Shown: positions 46,125 to 56,855 of the stretch, in pieces | Position numbering within the stretch: the first letter of the stretch is position 1 | Layout: each line of letters starts with the position of its first letter | DNA from: Ideonella alba | GTDB lineage: Bacteria; Pseudomonadota; Gammaproteobacteria; Burkholderiales; Burkholderiaceae_C | NCBI RefSeq assembly: GCF_018069875.1 | Contig: NZ_JAGQDF010000008.1 | Coordinates: 124,001-188,000, forward strand | Length of the DNA: 64,000 nt | Direction: 5' to 3' | Notes under the pieces: generated by a model | What the model saw: only the letters and a program-made list of their open reading frames with translations | Told to the model about the DNA's origin: nothing | Database searches by the model: none | Program-made: the position numbers and the translations under genes

Positions 46125-47950
46125 GCCGTTCGCGCAGCGCGCCGGTCAACCGCGACGACTCGCGCCTGGGCGCGCTGGGCCTGGGCCCGGACCTGGCCGA
46201 GGATGGGCTGACGGGCTTCGGGCCGGGTTTCGGCGACAGCAGCCAGCTCAGCGGTCTGGCCCAGGCCGGCGATCCTGGCGCGGGCGCCGATCTGCAGCAG
46301 GCCGGCACGCGCCTGCGGGTGCTGCGCAGCTACACCGCGGCCCGCGTGGTGATTGGCGTGGCGCTGCTGCTCACGCAGATCGCGGTGATCGACAACGGCT
46401 CCTTGCGCTACCTGCCGCTGGTGCTGGTGCTGGCCAACCTGCTGGAGGCGGCGCTGTGCTGGCAATGGCTGCGCTCGCGCGTGCGCAGCCTGACCCATGT
46501 GGTCAACAACCGCTGGCTGTGGTGGGCCACGGTGGCCTGGGACCTGGCGGCCTTCGGCGCGATGCACTGGCTGGCGCCGGTCGGCAGTCTCAGCCACGCG
46601 GCGCTGCTGGTGCTGCCCGCGCTGATGTCGGGCATTCTCAGCAGCCGCACCACGGCGCTGGCCACGGCCGCGCTGGCCGCGCTGGGTCTGCTGGCGGCCA
46701 CGGCGCTGAAGGCGCCGGTCGGGGAACTGCCGGGGCTGCTGTCGCAGGCGGGCCTGGTGGGCATCGGCCTGTTCATGATCGTCATCCTGGCGGGCGAACT
46801 GGCCACCCGGCTGGCGCGCCAGGAACGTTCGGCGCGCCACAACCTGTCGCTGGCGCTGCAGCAGGCCGAGCTGAACCGCCTGGTGATCGACGAGATGGCC
46901 GATGGCGTGCTGGTGGTCGACGGCCGCGGCGGCGTGCGCGCGGCCAACCCGGCTGCGCGGGCCCTGCTGGCCGAGGGCGACCGCTGCCCGCGCGCGCCGT
47001 TCTCGCTGCACGGCCAGCGGGGCTGGCTGCCGCTGCTGGGGGCGATCGAATCGGCCTACGAGAACGGCCAGTGGCCGGCCGGCGGCATGGACCTGACGCT
47101 GGCCTTCGACCGCGAGTCGCCGCGCTCGGTGCGGGTGCGCGCGCGTTTCACCCGCCGCGCCGGCGACGGCCATGGGGGCTCCGAGGAAGTGCTGGCGGTG
47201 CTCTTCGTCGAGGAGCTGAAGAACGTGCTGGCGCGCCAGCGCCAGGAGCGCCTGGTGGCCATGGGCCGCATCTCGGCCGGCATTGCGCACGAGATCCGCA
47301 ACCCGCTGGCGGCGATCTCGCAGGCCAATGCGCTGCTGCAGGAGGACAACCTGCCGCCCGACCAGCAGCGCCTGGCGCGCATCGTCAGCGACAACGTCGA
47401 GCGCCTCAAGCGCATCGTCGATGACGTCATGGAGGTGGCGCCGTCGGCGCCGGTGCCCTCGCGCGTGATCGACCTGTGCGCCGAGGTGGCCGCCATCTGT
47501 GGCGAATGGGCGCGCACCGCCGGCGTGGTGCTGGGCAGCGACAGCCGGCTGCAGGTGCGCCTGCCGGGTGAGCCGATGGGCGGCATGTTCGATTCCGACC
47601 ACCTGCGCCGCGTGCTGATCAACCTGCTGGAGAACGCGCTGCGCCACGCCAGCCGCGAGCCCGGCGCGGTGCGCCTGAGCCTGGAGCCGCTGGGCGACGC
47701 GCTGGTGCGCATCAGCGTGGCCAGCGATGGCGAGCCGATCGCCCCCGAGGTCGAGGCGCACCTGTTCGAACCCTTCCACAGCACACGCAGCCGCGGCACC
47801 GGGCTGGGCCTGTATATTTGCCGCGAACTCTGCGAGCGCCACGGCGCCAGCATCGACTACCTGCGCCGCGCCGGTGACCGCCACGCCAATGTGTTCCAGG
47901 TGGTGATGCGCAGCGCGCCGATCGATGCCGGCGGCCGCCTCTACCTATGA
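46121..47950 (+). CDS. pilS: Sensor histidine kinase PilS
   Basis: A 609-residue kinase for type IV pilus control. A polar N-terminus of about 65 residues precedes hydrophobic helices at about 70-230 (VVIGVALLLTQIAVIDNG, VGIGLFMIVILAGELATRL), then a PAS domain (about 255-370) and the kinase core with His390 in SAGIAHEIRNPLAAISQ. ATP-site motifs are NLLENALRHAS and GTGLGLYICREL. The start is GTG 46121; it overlaps the 13-codon linker. The stop overlaps pilR in ATGA. PilS phosphorylates PilR to activate pilA; no pilA is in view. Confidence 0.92.
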   Translation: MSRSRSAPVNRDDSRLGALGLGPDLAEDGLTGFGPGFGDSSQLSGLAQAGDPGAGADLQQAGTRLRVLRSYTAARVVIGVALLLTQIAVIDNGSLRYLPLVLVLANLLEAALCWQWLRSRVRSLTHVVNNRWLWWATVAWDLAAFGAMHWLAPVGSLSHAALLVLPALMSGILSSRTTALATAALAALGLLAATALKAPVGELPGLLSQAGLVGIGLFMIVILAGELATRLARQERSARHNLSLALQQAELNRLVIDEMADGVLVVDGRGGVRAANPAARALLAEGDRCPRAPFSLHGQRGWLPLLGAIESAYENGQWPAGGMDLTLAFDRESPRSVRVRARFTRRAGDGHGGSEEVLAVLFVEELKNVLARQRQERLVAMGRISAGIAHEIRNPLAAISQANALLQEDNLPPDQQRLARIVSDNVERLKRIVDDVMEVAPSAPVPSRVIDLCAEVAAICGEWARTAGVVLGSDSRLQVRLPGEPMGGMFDSDHLRRVLINLLENALRHASREPGAVRLSLEPLGDALVRISVASDGEPIAPEVEAHLFEPFHSTRSRGTGLGLYICRELCERHGASIDYLRRAGDRHANVFQVVMRSAPIDAGGRLYL

Positions 47951-49395
47951 ACGATGCCGCTGCCGGGCGGGTGCTGGTGGTCGACGACGAGCCGGACCTG
48001 CTGACCCTCTACGAACTGACACTGCTGCGCGAAGGCCACAGCGTTGAGACCGCGTCCACCGTGGCCGAGGCCCTGGAGGCGCTGACCCAGTCGACCTTCC
48101 GCCTGGTGATCACCGACATGCGCCTGCCCGACGGCAGCGGCATGGACCTGCTGCGCTGGCTGGACAAGCAACGGCGCAACGAGAAGGCGATCGTCGTCAC
48201 CGCCTTCGGCTCGGCCGAGAACGCGGTCGAGGCCCTGAAGGTGGGCGCCTTCGACTACCTCACCAAGCCGGTGGACCTGCGGCAGTTCCGCACCGTCGTG
48301 GCCTCGGCCATGGGTCGCGTCGCGCCCACCGCCGCCGGGGCGGCGCCGTCGCGCGGCGGGCCGCTGCATCGCCTGGCAGGCCGCTCCAGCGGCATGCAGC
48401 AGGTGCGCGAACTGGTCGAGAAGGTGGCGCGCAGCATGGCGCCGGTGCTGGTCCACGGCGAGTCGGGCACCGGCAAGGAGCTGGTGGCCCGCGGCATCCA
48501 CGAGGTCAGCGCGCGCGCTGCCGGGCCCTTTGTCGCGGTCAACTGCGGCGCCATCCCCGAGGCCCTGCTGGAGGCCGAATTCTTCGGCTACCGCAAGGGC
48601 GCCTTCACCGGCGCCACCGAAGACCGCGAAGGCTTCTTCCAGGCGGCTGCAGGCGGCACGCTGTTCCTGGACGAGATCGGTGACCTGCCGCTGGCGATGC
48701 AGAGCAAGCTGCTGCGCGTGATCCAGGAGCGCGCGGTGCGGCCGGTGGGCGCCACCGCCGAGCAACCCACCAATGTGCGCCTGGTCAGCGCCACCCACAA
48801 GGACCTGGCGCAGGAGGTGGCGCAGGGCCGCTTCCGGCAGGACCTGTTCTACCGGCTGAACGTGATCCGCATCCCGGTGCCGCCGCTGCGCGAGCGCATG
48901 GAGGACCTGGTGCTGATCTGCGACGTGCTGCTCGAGCGCATCGCCAACGAGGCCGGCGTCAGCCCGCCTCCGGTGCTGGCGCTGGCGGCGCGTGAGCGCC
49001 TGGCCAGCTACGCCTTCCCGGGCAATGTGCGCGAGCTGGAGAACCTGCTGCACCGCGCGGTGGCGCTGTCGGCCGGTGACGAGATCACGCCGCAGGACCT
49101 GGGCCTGCCCGAGCAGCTGGTGGGCCGCTCGCTGCTGGACGACGAGGCCGAGGCCAGCCTGCCCCCGGGCGCCGCCGCGGCTGCGGCCACCCACGATGAG
49201 TCGCTGCCCAGCGACTTGGCGCGCCATCTGGACGAGGTCGAGCGGCGCATCCTCGAGCGCGCGCTGCACCAGCACGGCTTCAACCGCACCGCGGCCGGCG
49301 CGCGCCTGGGCCTGTCGCTGCGGCAGATGCGCTACCGCATGGCCCGGCTGGGCATCTCCGAAGGCGCCTCGGGCGACGAGGCCGGCGAGCGGTGA
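47947..49395 (+). CDS. pilR: Sigma-54 response regulator PilR
   Basis: A 482-residue activator. Receiver with Asp57 in VITDMRLPDGSGMD; AAA+ domain with Walker A GESGTGKE, the intact sigma-54 loop GAFTGA at residues 218-223, Walker B GGTLFLDEIGDLP and arginine segment GRFRQDLFYRLNVIRIPVPP; Fis-type helix-turn-helix HGFNRTAAGARLGLSLRQMR. It activates pilin transcription with sigma-54. It overlaps pilS (ATGA) and ampD (GTGA) by 4 bases each. The intact loop contrasts with the other NtrC-type regulator at 7335. Confidence 0.95.
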   Translation: MNDAAAGRVLVVDDEPDLLTLYELTLLREGHSVETASTVAEALEALTQSTFRLVITDMRLPDGSGMDLLRWLDKQRRNEKAIVVTAFGSAENAVEALKVGAFDYLTKPVDLRQFRTVVASAMGRVAPTAAGAAPSRGGPLHRLAGRSSGMQQVRELVEKVARSMAPVLVHGESGTGKELVARGIHEVSARAAGPFVAVNCGAIPEALLEAEFFGYRKGAFTGATEDREGFFQAAAGGTLFLDEIGDLPLAMQSKLLRVIQERAVRPVGATAEQPTNVRLVSATHKDLAQEVAQGRFRQDLFYRLNVIRIPVPPLRERMEDLVLICDVLLERIANEAGVSPPPVLALAARERLASYAFPGNVRELENLLHRAVALSAGDEITPQDLGLPEQLVGRSLLDDEAEASLPPGAAAAAATHDESLPSDLARHLDEVERRILERALHQHGFNRTAAGARLGLSLRQMRYRMARLGISEGASGDEAGER

Positions 49396-49976
49396 GCGCC
49401 GGCCGCTGGCGGGACGGCTGGTGGGGCGGGGCGCGCCGCGTCGACTCACCCAACTTCGGACCCCGGCCGGCCGAGGTCGCCCCGAGCCTGCTGGTGCTGC
49501 ACTCGATCAGCCTGCCGCCGGGACAGTACGGCGGCGATGCGATCGAGCGCCTGTTCACCAACCGCCTGGACTGCGACGCCCACCCGTATTTCGACGCGCT
49601 GCGCGGCCTGCAGGTGTCGGCGCACTTCCTGCTGCGGCGCGACGGTGAGTTGCTGCAGTTCGTGGCCACCACCGAGCGCGCCTGGCATGCCGGCCGATCG
49701 AGCTGGCGTGGGCGCGAGAACTGCAACGACTGGTCGATCGGCATCGAGCTCGAGGGCCTCGAAGGAGAGTGTTTCGAAACGTACCAGTACACGGTTCTGG
49801 CGACCTTGATCAGGACTTTGGCGCGGCATCACCCGATTGCCGACGTGGTCGGCCATGAACATGTGGCGCCGGGCCGCAAGGCGGACCCGGGTCCGGGCTT
49901 CGACTGGGTCCGCCTGAACGCAAGCCTGGCGGGCTGCCGCGCGCAGGTTGCGCCGGAGATCCTTGGCCAGGCTTGA
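49392..49976 (+). CDS. ampD: 1,6-anhydro-N-acetylmuramyl-L-alanine amidase AmpD
   Basis: A 194-residue cytoplasmic zinc amidase that cleaves the peptide from anhydromuropeptides during wall recycling and so limits ampC induction. The zinc ligands are His37 (LVLHSIS), His155 (GHEHVAPGRKADPG) and Asp165, with Lys163 catalytic, aligning with His34, His154, Asp164 and Lys162 of E. coli AmpD. The conserved NWSIGIELEG-type segment reads NDWSIGIELEGLE. GTG 49392 overlaps the pilR stop. It ends the overlap chain. Confidence 0.95.
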   Translation: MSAGRWRDGWWGGARRVDSPNFGPRPAEVAPSLLVLHSISLPPGQYGGDAIERLFTNRLDCDAHPYFDALRGLQVSAHFLLRRDGELLQFVATTERAWHAGRSSWRGRENCNDWSIGIELEGLEGECFETYQYTVLATLIRTLARHHPIADVVGHEHVAPGRKADPGPGFDWVRLNASLAGCRAQVAPEILGQA

Positions 49977-50161
49977 CGCGGCCGTCGCAGACCCGCGTGA
50001 CGCAAGGCTCGGCGCCGCATTTCGCGGTGCAGGCCGCGCCGGGACTGGCTGCGTGAGCGCTGCACCGCAGACGGTGCGCGCGAGACGCCGATGCGCGGTG
50101 TGAGCACCCGGATGCGGCGATCGCAAGGGCATTTCGCGGCCGTCGTCAAGGGCGAGGAAGC
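49977..50161. other. Gene-free stretch between ampD and the nrdA promoter
   Basis: These 185 bases hold no convincing gene. A small hairpin GCACCG-CAGA-CGGTGC is visible around 50062-50077, and the string CGCGGCCGTCG occurs near both ends (about 49978 and 50137). None is followed by a T run. The codon-like composition could hide a decayed gene, but I see no recognisable protein. Confidence 0.4.
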
Positions 50162-50208
50162 ACGCTATCGGTAGTGCTTGAGGTGCTCTGGGGCCCCAGA
50201 TATAGTGT
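50162..50208 (+). promoter_or_regulatory. nrdA promoter with two NrdR-box-like sites
   Basis: TTGAGG (50178-50183) and TATAGT (50201-50206) are 17 bases apart, a good sigma-70 promoter. Two 16-base NrdR-box-like sites, 50162-50177 (ACGCTATCGGTAGTGC) and 50193-50208 (GCCCCAGATATAGTGT), match the known ACAC-W-ATATAT-W-GTGT consensus at about 11 and 12 positions. Their spacing is 31 bases, the three-turn separation usual for NrdR pairs, and box two covers the -10. Repression of nrdA by NrdR is inferred. Confidence 0.6.
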
Positions 50209-50342
50209 CTGCTTGTGCTAACCTTCGGCCTCTAGCCAAACGTCGATGAGCCACCTCGCCCTGCCTGTCCACCCTGTCGCCGCGTGCCGCGCACGTCGCC
50301 CGGGGGCCCCACAGGACAGCGCGCCGCCCCCTGCGGGCGCCC

Positions 50343-50480
50343 GTGGCCTTCGACGACGATGAGACGCCGGCACCGACGCCTCGGGTCACCGACCTGAGCG
50401 ATTGGCGGCCTCGCCGGCGGCCTCCCAACGGCTCCTTCCAAGCGCGACCTCGCGCCCTCCACACCGACACATCCAACTGA
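50343..50480 (+). CDS. Possible 45-codon leader frame upstream of nrdA
   Basis: GTG 50343 opens a frame reading VAFDDDETPAPTPRVTDLSD and ending TGA 50478-50480, nine bases before the nrdA start, with its stop inside the GAGGGG ribosome-binding site. The acidic then basic, Pro-rich sequence looks protein-like, but open frames this long are common at this base composition. The 280-base leader (50209-50489) otherwise shows no known riboswitch. Translation is unproven. Confidence 0.25.
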   Translation: MAFDDDETPAPTPRVTDLSDWRPRRRPPNGSFQARPRALHTDTSN

Positions 50481-50489
50481 GGGGAATCC

Positions 50490-53405
<2,916 letters not shown>

Positions 53406-53412
53406 CCATGCG

Positions 53413-53460
53413 TGCGTGCATCGACTGCGTCGATGCACGCATCGCGATGCAGCGCATCGC
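53413..53460 (+). other. Two tandem hairpins between nrdA and nrdB
   Basis: First stem: perfect 13-base arms at 53413-53425 and 53429-53441 with a 3-base loop. Second: GCGATGC (53444-53450) and GCATCGC (53454-53460) with loop AGC. They start 8 bases after the nrdA stop. There is no T run, so they may slow, process or stabilise the transcript rather than terminate it. Confidence 0.55.
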
Positions 53461-53524
53461 GTGAACAGACACCGAGCACGATGCACATCGGCAACAACGA
53501 TGTCGCGACGATGTCAATAAGTGC

Positions 53525-53553
53525 TTGGTGTTTGAACACAACACTCCGATAAT
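53525..53553 (+). promoter_or_regulatory. nrdB promoter candidate
   Basis: TTGGTG (53525-53530) and GATAAT (53548-53553), 17 bases apart, lie 23 bases upstream of the nrdB start. The spacer begins in a palindrome, GTGTT-TG-AACAC (53528-53539). This gives nrdB a promoter of its own in addition to readthrough from nrdA. It does not match the NrdR box. Confidence 0.55.
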
Positions 53554-53576
53554 TCGCACCCATAGGAAACACGCAC

Positions 53577-54779
53577 ATGCTGGTCTGGGAAGACGACTCT
53601 CGCACCGTCCCGACACCTGTCCCTCGCACCGCGCCCGAACAAGCTCTCGGCAGCGCGCGGGCCGCGGTCTCCTCTCCTTCTGTTCAAGCCCCCGCGGTCA
53701 CGGCCACTGCGGCGCTGCACGGCGAACCCTCGGCGGCCTCGTCGGTGGTCGCGCGCAGCGAGCGCCGCGTCAACGTGGCCGAGAAGCGCATCATCAACGG
53801 CCAGACCGATGTCAATCAGCTGGTGCCGTTCAAGTACAAGTGGGCCTGGGAGAAGTACCTCGCCACCTGTGCCAACCACTGGATGCCGCAAGAGGTGAAC
53901 ATGTCGCGTGACATCGCGACCTGGAAGGACCCCAACGGCCTGACCGAAGACGAGCGCCGCATCATCAAGCGCAACCTCGGCTTCTTCGTCACCGCCGATT
54001 CGCTGGCCGCCAACAACATCGTGCTGGGCACCTACCGCCACATCACGGCCCCCGAGGCGCGCCAGTTCCTGCTGCGCCAGGCCTTCGAAGAGGCGATCCA
54101 CACCCACGCCTACCAGTACATCGTCGAGTCGCTGGGTCTGGACGAGGGCGAGATCTTCAACGCGTACCACGAAGTCGCGTCCATCCGCGAGAAGGACGAG
54201 TTCCTGATCCCGTTCATCGACGCGATCATGGACCCGAACTTCAAGACCGGCACGCTCGAAGCCGATCAGACGCTGCTGCGCTCGATCATCGTCTTCGCCT
54301 GTCTGATGGAAGGCCTGTTCTTCTACGTCGGCTTCACGCAGATCCTGGCACTGGGTCGGCAGAACAAGATGACCGGCGCGGCCGAGCAGTACCAGTACAT
54401 CCTGCGCGACGAGTCGATGCACTGCAACTTCGGCATCGACCTGATCAACCAGATCAAGCTCGAGAACCCGCAGCTGTGGACGCCCGAGTTCAAGGCCGAG
54501 ATCCGCGCCCTGTTCGAGAAGGCCGTCGAGCTCGAGTACCGCTACGCCGAGGACACCATGCCGCGTGGCGTGCTGGGCCTGAACGCCTCGATGTTCAAGG
54601 GCTACCTGCGCTACATCGCCAACCGGCGGGCCACGCAGATCGGCCTGGAGCCGCTCTTCCCGAACGAGGAAAACCCGTTCCCCTGGATGAGCGAAATGAT
54701 CGACCTGAAGAAGGAGCGCAATTTCTTTGAGACGCGCGTCATCGAATACCAATCCGGTGGTGCGCTGAGCTGGGACTGA
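53577..54779 (+). CDS. nrdB: Ribonucleoside-diphosphate reductase class Ia, beta subunit
   Basis: A 400-residue R2 subunit holding the diiron-tyrosyl radical. The first 70 residues are a low-complexity Ala/Ser/Pro leader absent from shorter homologues. The diiron and radical site follows: [15 protein letters not shown] (family Asp or Glu ligands), [15 protein letters not shown] with Tyr179 four residues after the His as in E. coli Tyr122, and [20 protein letters not shown]. The C-terminal SGGALSWD docks into NrdA. Together with nrdA it makes a complete class Ia enzyme. Confidence 0.95.
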   Translation: MLVWEDDSRTVPTPVPRTAPEQALGSARAAVSSPSVQAPAVTATAALHGEPSAASSVVARSERRVNVAEKRIINGQTDVNQLVPFKYKWAWEKYLATCANHWMPQEVNMSRDIATWKDPNGLTEDERRIIKRNLGFFVTADSLAANNIVLGTYRHITAPEARQFLLRQAFEEAIHTHAYQYIVESLGLDEGEIFNAYHEVASIREKDEFLIPFIDAIMDPNFKTGTLEADQTLLRSIIVFACLMEGLFFYVGFTQILALGRQNKMTGAAEQYQYILRDESMHCNFGIDLINQIKLENPQLWTPEFKAEIRALFEKAVELEYRYAEDTMPRGVLGLNASMFKGYLRYIANRRATQIGLEPLFPNEENPFPWMSEMIDLKKERNFFETRVIEYQSGGALSWD

Positions 54780-54785
54780 GTGGCA

Positions 54786-54805
54786 TGCGGCCTTCGGTGG
54801 CCGCA
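54786..54805 (+). terminator. Hairpin after nrdB (possible terminator)
   Basis: TGCGGCC (54786-54792) and GGCCGCA (54799-54805) form a 7-base stem with a 6-base loop that includes TTCGG, 6 bases after the nrdB stop. No T run follows. Bases 54806-55004 hold the upstream region of the histone-like gene, with direct repeats of CGGTCGGTG and no other gene. Confidence 0.4.
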
Positions 54806-55004
54806 GTCCCGGGCTCCAGCAGGTGATGGATCGAGATTCCCGGCGCGGGATCAGGCTGCCAAGCGAAGCAGCTGTCCGTGCCAAACCCCATTCATCGGTA
54901 CGGGGGACGGTCGGTGGTTCAGCCACCTCCCCACCTCCGGTCGGTGAATCGCCGGGCTGTATCGAGCGGTCCGGTGTTCTTGCAACTTGATCAAGGAGTT
55001 TGAT

Positions 55005-55511
55005 ATGGCAACTGCGAAGAAGGCCGCCCCGAAGAAGGCTGCCGCCCCGAAGAAGGCCGCCGCCCCGAAGAAGGCCGCTGCGAAGAAGGCTGCTCCGGCG
55101 AAGAAGGCCGCTGCCCCGAAGAAGGCGGCACCGGCCAAGAAGGCCGCTCCGGCGAAGAAGGCTGCCCCGAAGAAGGCGGCACCGGCCAAGAAGGCCGCTC
55201 CGGCGAAGAAGGCCGCTCCGGCCAAGAAGGCTGCTCCGGCGAAGAAGGCCGCTCCGGCGAAGAAGGCCGCGGCCCCGAAGAAGGCTGCTGCCCCGAAGAA
55301 GGCTGCCGCGCCGAAGAAGGCCGCTGCTGCCAAGAAGGCCGCGCCGAAGAAGGCCGCTGCCAAGCCTGCGGCGAAGAAGCCGGCGGCGAAGAAGGCGGCC
55401 AAGAAGGCCGCTGCGCCTGCCCCTGCTGCTGCGCCTGCGCCTGCGCCTGCGGCGAAAACCGCGCTGAGCCCGGCGGCCGCCTGGCCGTTCCCGACGGGCA
55501 ACAAGCCCTGA
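55005..55511 (+). CDS. Histone H1-like Lys/Ala/Pro-rich DNA-binding protein
   Basis: A 168-residue protein made almost entirely of 5-6 residue units such as KKAAPA, KKAAAP and KKAAAK, like the C-terminal tail of eukaryotic H1 and bacterial HctB or AlgP-like proteins. The last 35 residues change to [14 protein letters not shown] and a distinct end, LSPAAAWPFPTGNKP, which recurs in Burkholderiales homologues. Such proteins bind DNA non-specifically and affect nucleoid compaction. Repeat number is likely variable between strains. Strong ribosome-binding site AAGGAG. It has its own terminator. The start ATG 55005 is firmer than ATG 54987. Confidence 0.88.
   Translation: MATAKKAAPKKAAAPKKAAAPKKAAAKKAAPAKKAAAPKKAAPAKKAAPAKKAAPKKAAPAKKAAPAKKAAPAKKAAPAKKAAPAKKAAAPKKAAAPKKAAAPKKAAAAKKAAPKKAAAKPAAKKPAAKKAAKKAAAPAPAAAPAPAPAAKTALSPAAAWPFPTGNKP
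55011..55400 (+). repeat. Coding tandem repeats of the histone-like gene
   Basis: Roughly 15- and 18-base units (GCCGCTCCGGCGAAGAAG and variants) repeat throughout. Units differ mainly at synonymous positions. Long near-identical runs, for example around 55143-55260, invite slippage and recombination, so length polymorphism is expected. Confidence 0.85.
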
Positions 55512-55548
55512 GTCTGACGGCCGCGGATGACCGCGGCCCGACGATCGC

Positions 55549-55573
55549 AGCCCGGCCCCGGCCGGGCTTTTTT
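55549..55573 (+). terminator. Rho-independent terminator after the histone-like gene
   Basis: AGCCCGGCC (55549-55557) pairs with GGCCGGGCT (55560-55568), giving a very stable GC stem with a tight loop, followed by TTTTTT. It lies 38 bases after the stop. It is the clearest intrinsic terminator in the window. Confidence 0.9.
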
Positions 55574-55605
55574 CTGCCTGCTGTCCGAGTGAACGCCTGC
55601 GCGCC

Positions 55606-55923
55606 ATGAGCCCTGATCCCTGGCCCTGTGCCCGCGCCGATGGCGCGACGCGCTGCCTGCTTGATGCCTCGGTCGTGCCCAACGCGAAGAAGACCGAGGC
55701 GGTGGGTCTGCACGATGGCGCGCTGCGCGTGCGCCTGGCCGCGCCACCGGTGGATGGCAAGGCCAATGACACGCTGGTGGCCTGGGTGGCCGCCGAGCTG
55801 GGCCTGCCGCGGCGCGCGGTGCGCCTCAAGCGCGGGCCGGCCTCGCGCAGCAAGCAGCTCGAGATCGACCTGCCGCTGACCGACGTTCAGGCGTGGCTGG
55901 TGCGCTGCCTGGGCAGCGCCTGA
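55606..55923 (+). CDS. DUF167/YggU-family protein
   Basis: A 105-residue protein with the family core: LLDASVVPNAKKTEAVGLHD, LRVRLAAPPVDGKANDTLVA and LPRRAVRLKRGPASRSKQLE. DUF167 proteins have an alpha/beta fold, often bound to nucleic acid pathways, but no agreed function. The start ATG 55606 lacks a strong ribosome-binding site. It converges on the PfkB-kinase gene with one base between stops. Confidence 0.9.
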   Translation: MSPDPWPCARADGATRCLLDASVVPNAKKTEAVGLHDGALRVRLAAPPVDGKANDTLVAWVAAELGLPRRAVRLKRGPASRSKQLEIDLPLTDVQAWLVRCLGSA

Positions 55924-55924
55924 C

Positions 55925-56830
55925 TCACAGGCCCAGTGCGGCGCGGTCGATCTGGTGGTTCTGGCCGCCGCGCTGGGCGATCTTCAGCGCCCCCAGCTTG
56001 TTGCCCAGCGTGACGCAGCGCACCAGGTCCCAGCCGGCCTCCAGGCCGTAGAGCAGGCCGCCGCGGAAAGCGTCGCCGCAGCCGGTGGGGTCGACCACCG
56101 CGCTGGCCGGCACGCCGCTCACGCGGGTGCATTCGCCACCCACCCACACATCGCAGCCCTCGTGACCCAGCGTCACGACCACGCCCTTCAGGTGCGAGCG
56201 CGACAGCTCGGCCAGGCTCTGGCCGGTGCGGTCGCACAGCATGCGCCCTTCGTAGTCGTTGACCGCCACCCAGCTCGCCTGGGCGATGAAGGCGCGCAGC
56301 TCGGCGCCGTCAAACATCGGCAGGCCCTGGCCCGGGTCGAAGACGAAGGGAATGCCGGCCGCGGCCAGGTCGCGCGCGCGCTTGATCATCGCCTCGCGGC
56401 CGTCGGGGCCGATGATGGCCAGGCGCAGGTCGCTGCGCGCCGGCAGCTCGATCTGGTGCGCCTGCTGCATCGCGCCGGGATGGAAGGCGGTGATCTGGTT
56501 GTTGTCGGCGTCGGTGATGATGATCGCCTGCGCGGTGTAGGTGTCTTCCACCTGCAGCACGCAGGAGGTGTCGATGCCCAGCTGCTGGAAGCGCGCCAGG
56601 TAGTCGGCGCCGTCGTTGCCCAGGGCGGCCATCACCACCGGCTCGCCGCCCAGGGCCTTGAGGGTGTAGGCGATGTTGCCGGCGCAGCCGCCCCATTCGC
56701 GGCGCAGCGTGGGCACCAGGAAGGACACGTTCAGGATGTGCACCTGCTCGGGCAGGATCTGTTCGGCGAAGCGGCCGCCGAAGGTGGTGATGGTGTCGAA
56801 GGCAAGAGAGCCGCAGACGAGACTGGCCAT
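55925..56830 (-). CDS. PfkB-family carbohydrate/nucleoside kinase
   Basis: A 301-residue ribokinase-fold kinase. N-terminal signature LVCGSLAFDTITTFGGRFAE, then GGCAGNIAYTLKALGGEPVV (PfkB signature 1), and the catalytic C-terminal VDPTGCGDAFRGGLLYGLEA, containing the catalytic Asp in GCGDAFRGG. This variant (GCGD instead of GAGD) is common in a branch annotated as adenosine-kinase-like in proteobacteria. Substrate not certain. It is 25 bases downstream of the DUF3426 gene in the same direction. Confidence 0.9.
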   Translation of the reverse strand: MASLVCGSLAFDTITTFGGRFAEQILPEQVHILNVSFLVPTLRREWGGCAGNIAYTLKALGGEPVVMAALGNDGADYLARFQQLGIDTSCVLQVEDTYTAQAIIITDADNNQITAFHPGAMQQAHQIELPARSDLRLAIIGPDGREAMIKRARDLAAAGIPFVFDPGQGLPMFDGAELRAFIAQASWVAVNDYEGRMLCDRTGQSLAELSRSHLKGVVVTLGHEGCDVWVGGECTRVSGVPASAVVDPTGCGDAFRGGLLYGLEAGWDLVRCVTLGNKLGALKIAQRGGQNHQIDRAALGL

Positions 56831-56855
56831 GGCGGTGCGGGCTCTCAGGCCCGTG

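Noticed and set aside
45053-47884. Minus-strand open frame of 943 codons
   Set aside because: Antisense to the ypjD-like, PP0621 and pilS genes, Gln/Arg/Ala-rich, no motif. A base-composition artefact.
50209-50489. Cobalamin riboswitch in the nrdA leader
   Set aside because: No B12-box-like sequence was seen and the enzyme is the B12-independent class Ia.
55005-55400. Tandem repeats that might look like a CRISPR or satellite
   Set aside because: The units are continuous, in frame and coding with no spacers; they belong to a histone H1-like gene.
53514-55853. Minus-strand open frame of 779 codons with Leu/Arg/Gly repeats
   Set aside because: Its repeats are the reverse of the Lys/Ala/Pro histone-like repeats and it runs antisense through nrdB.
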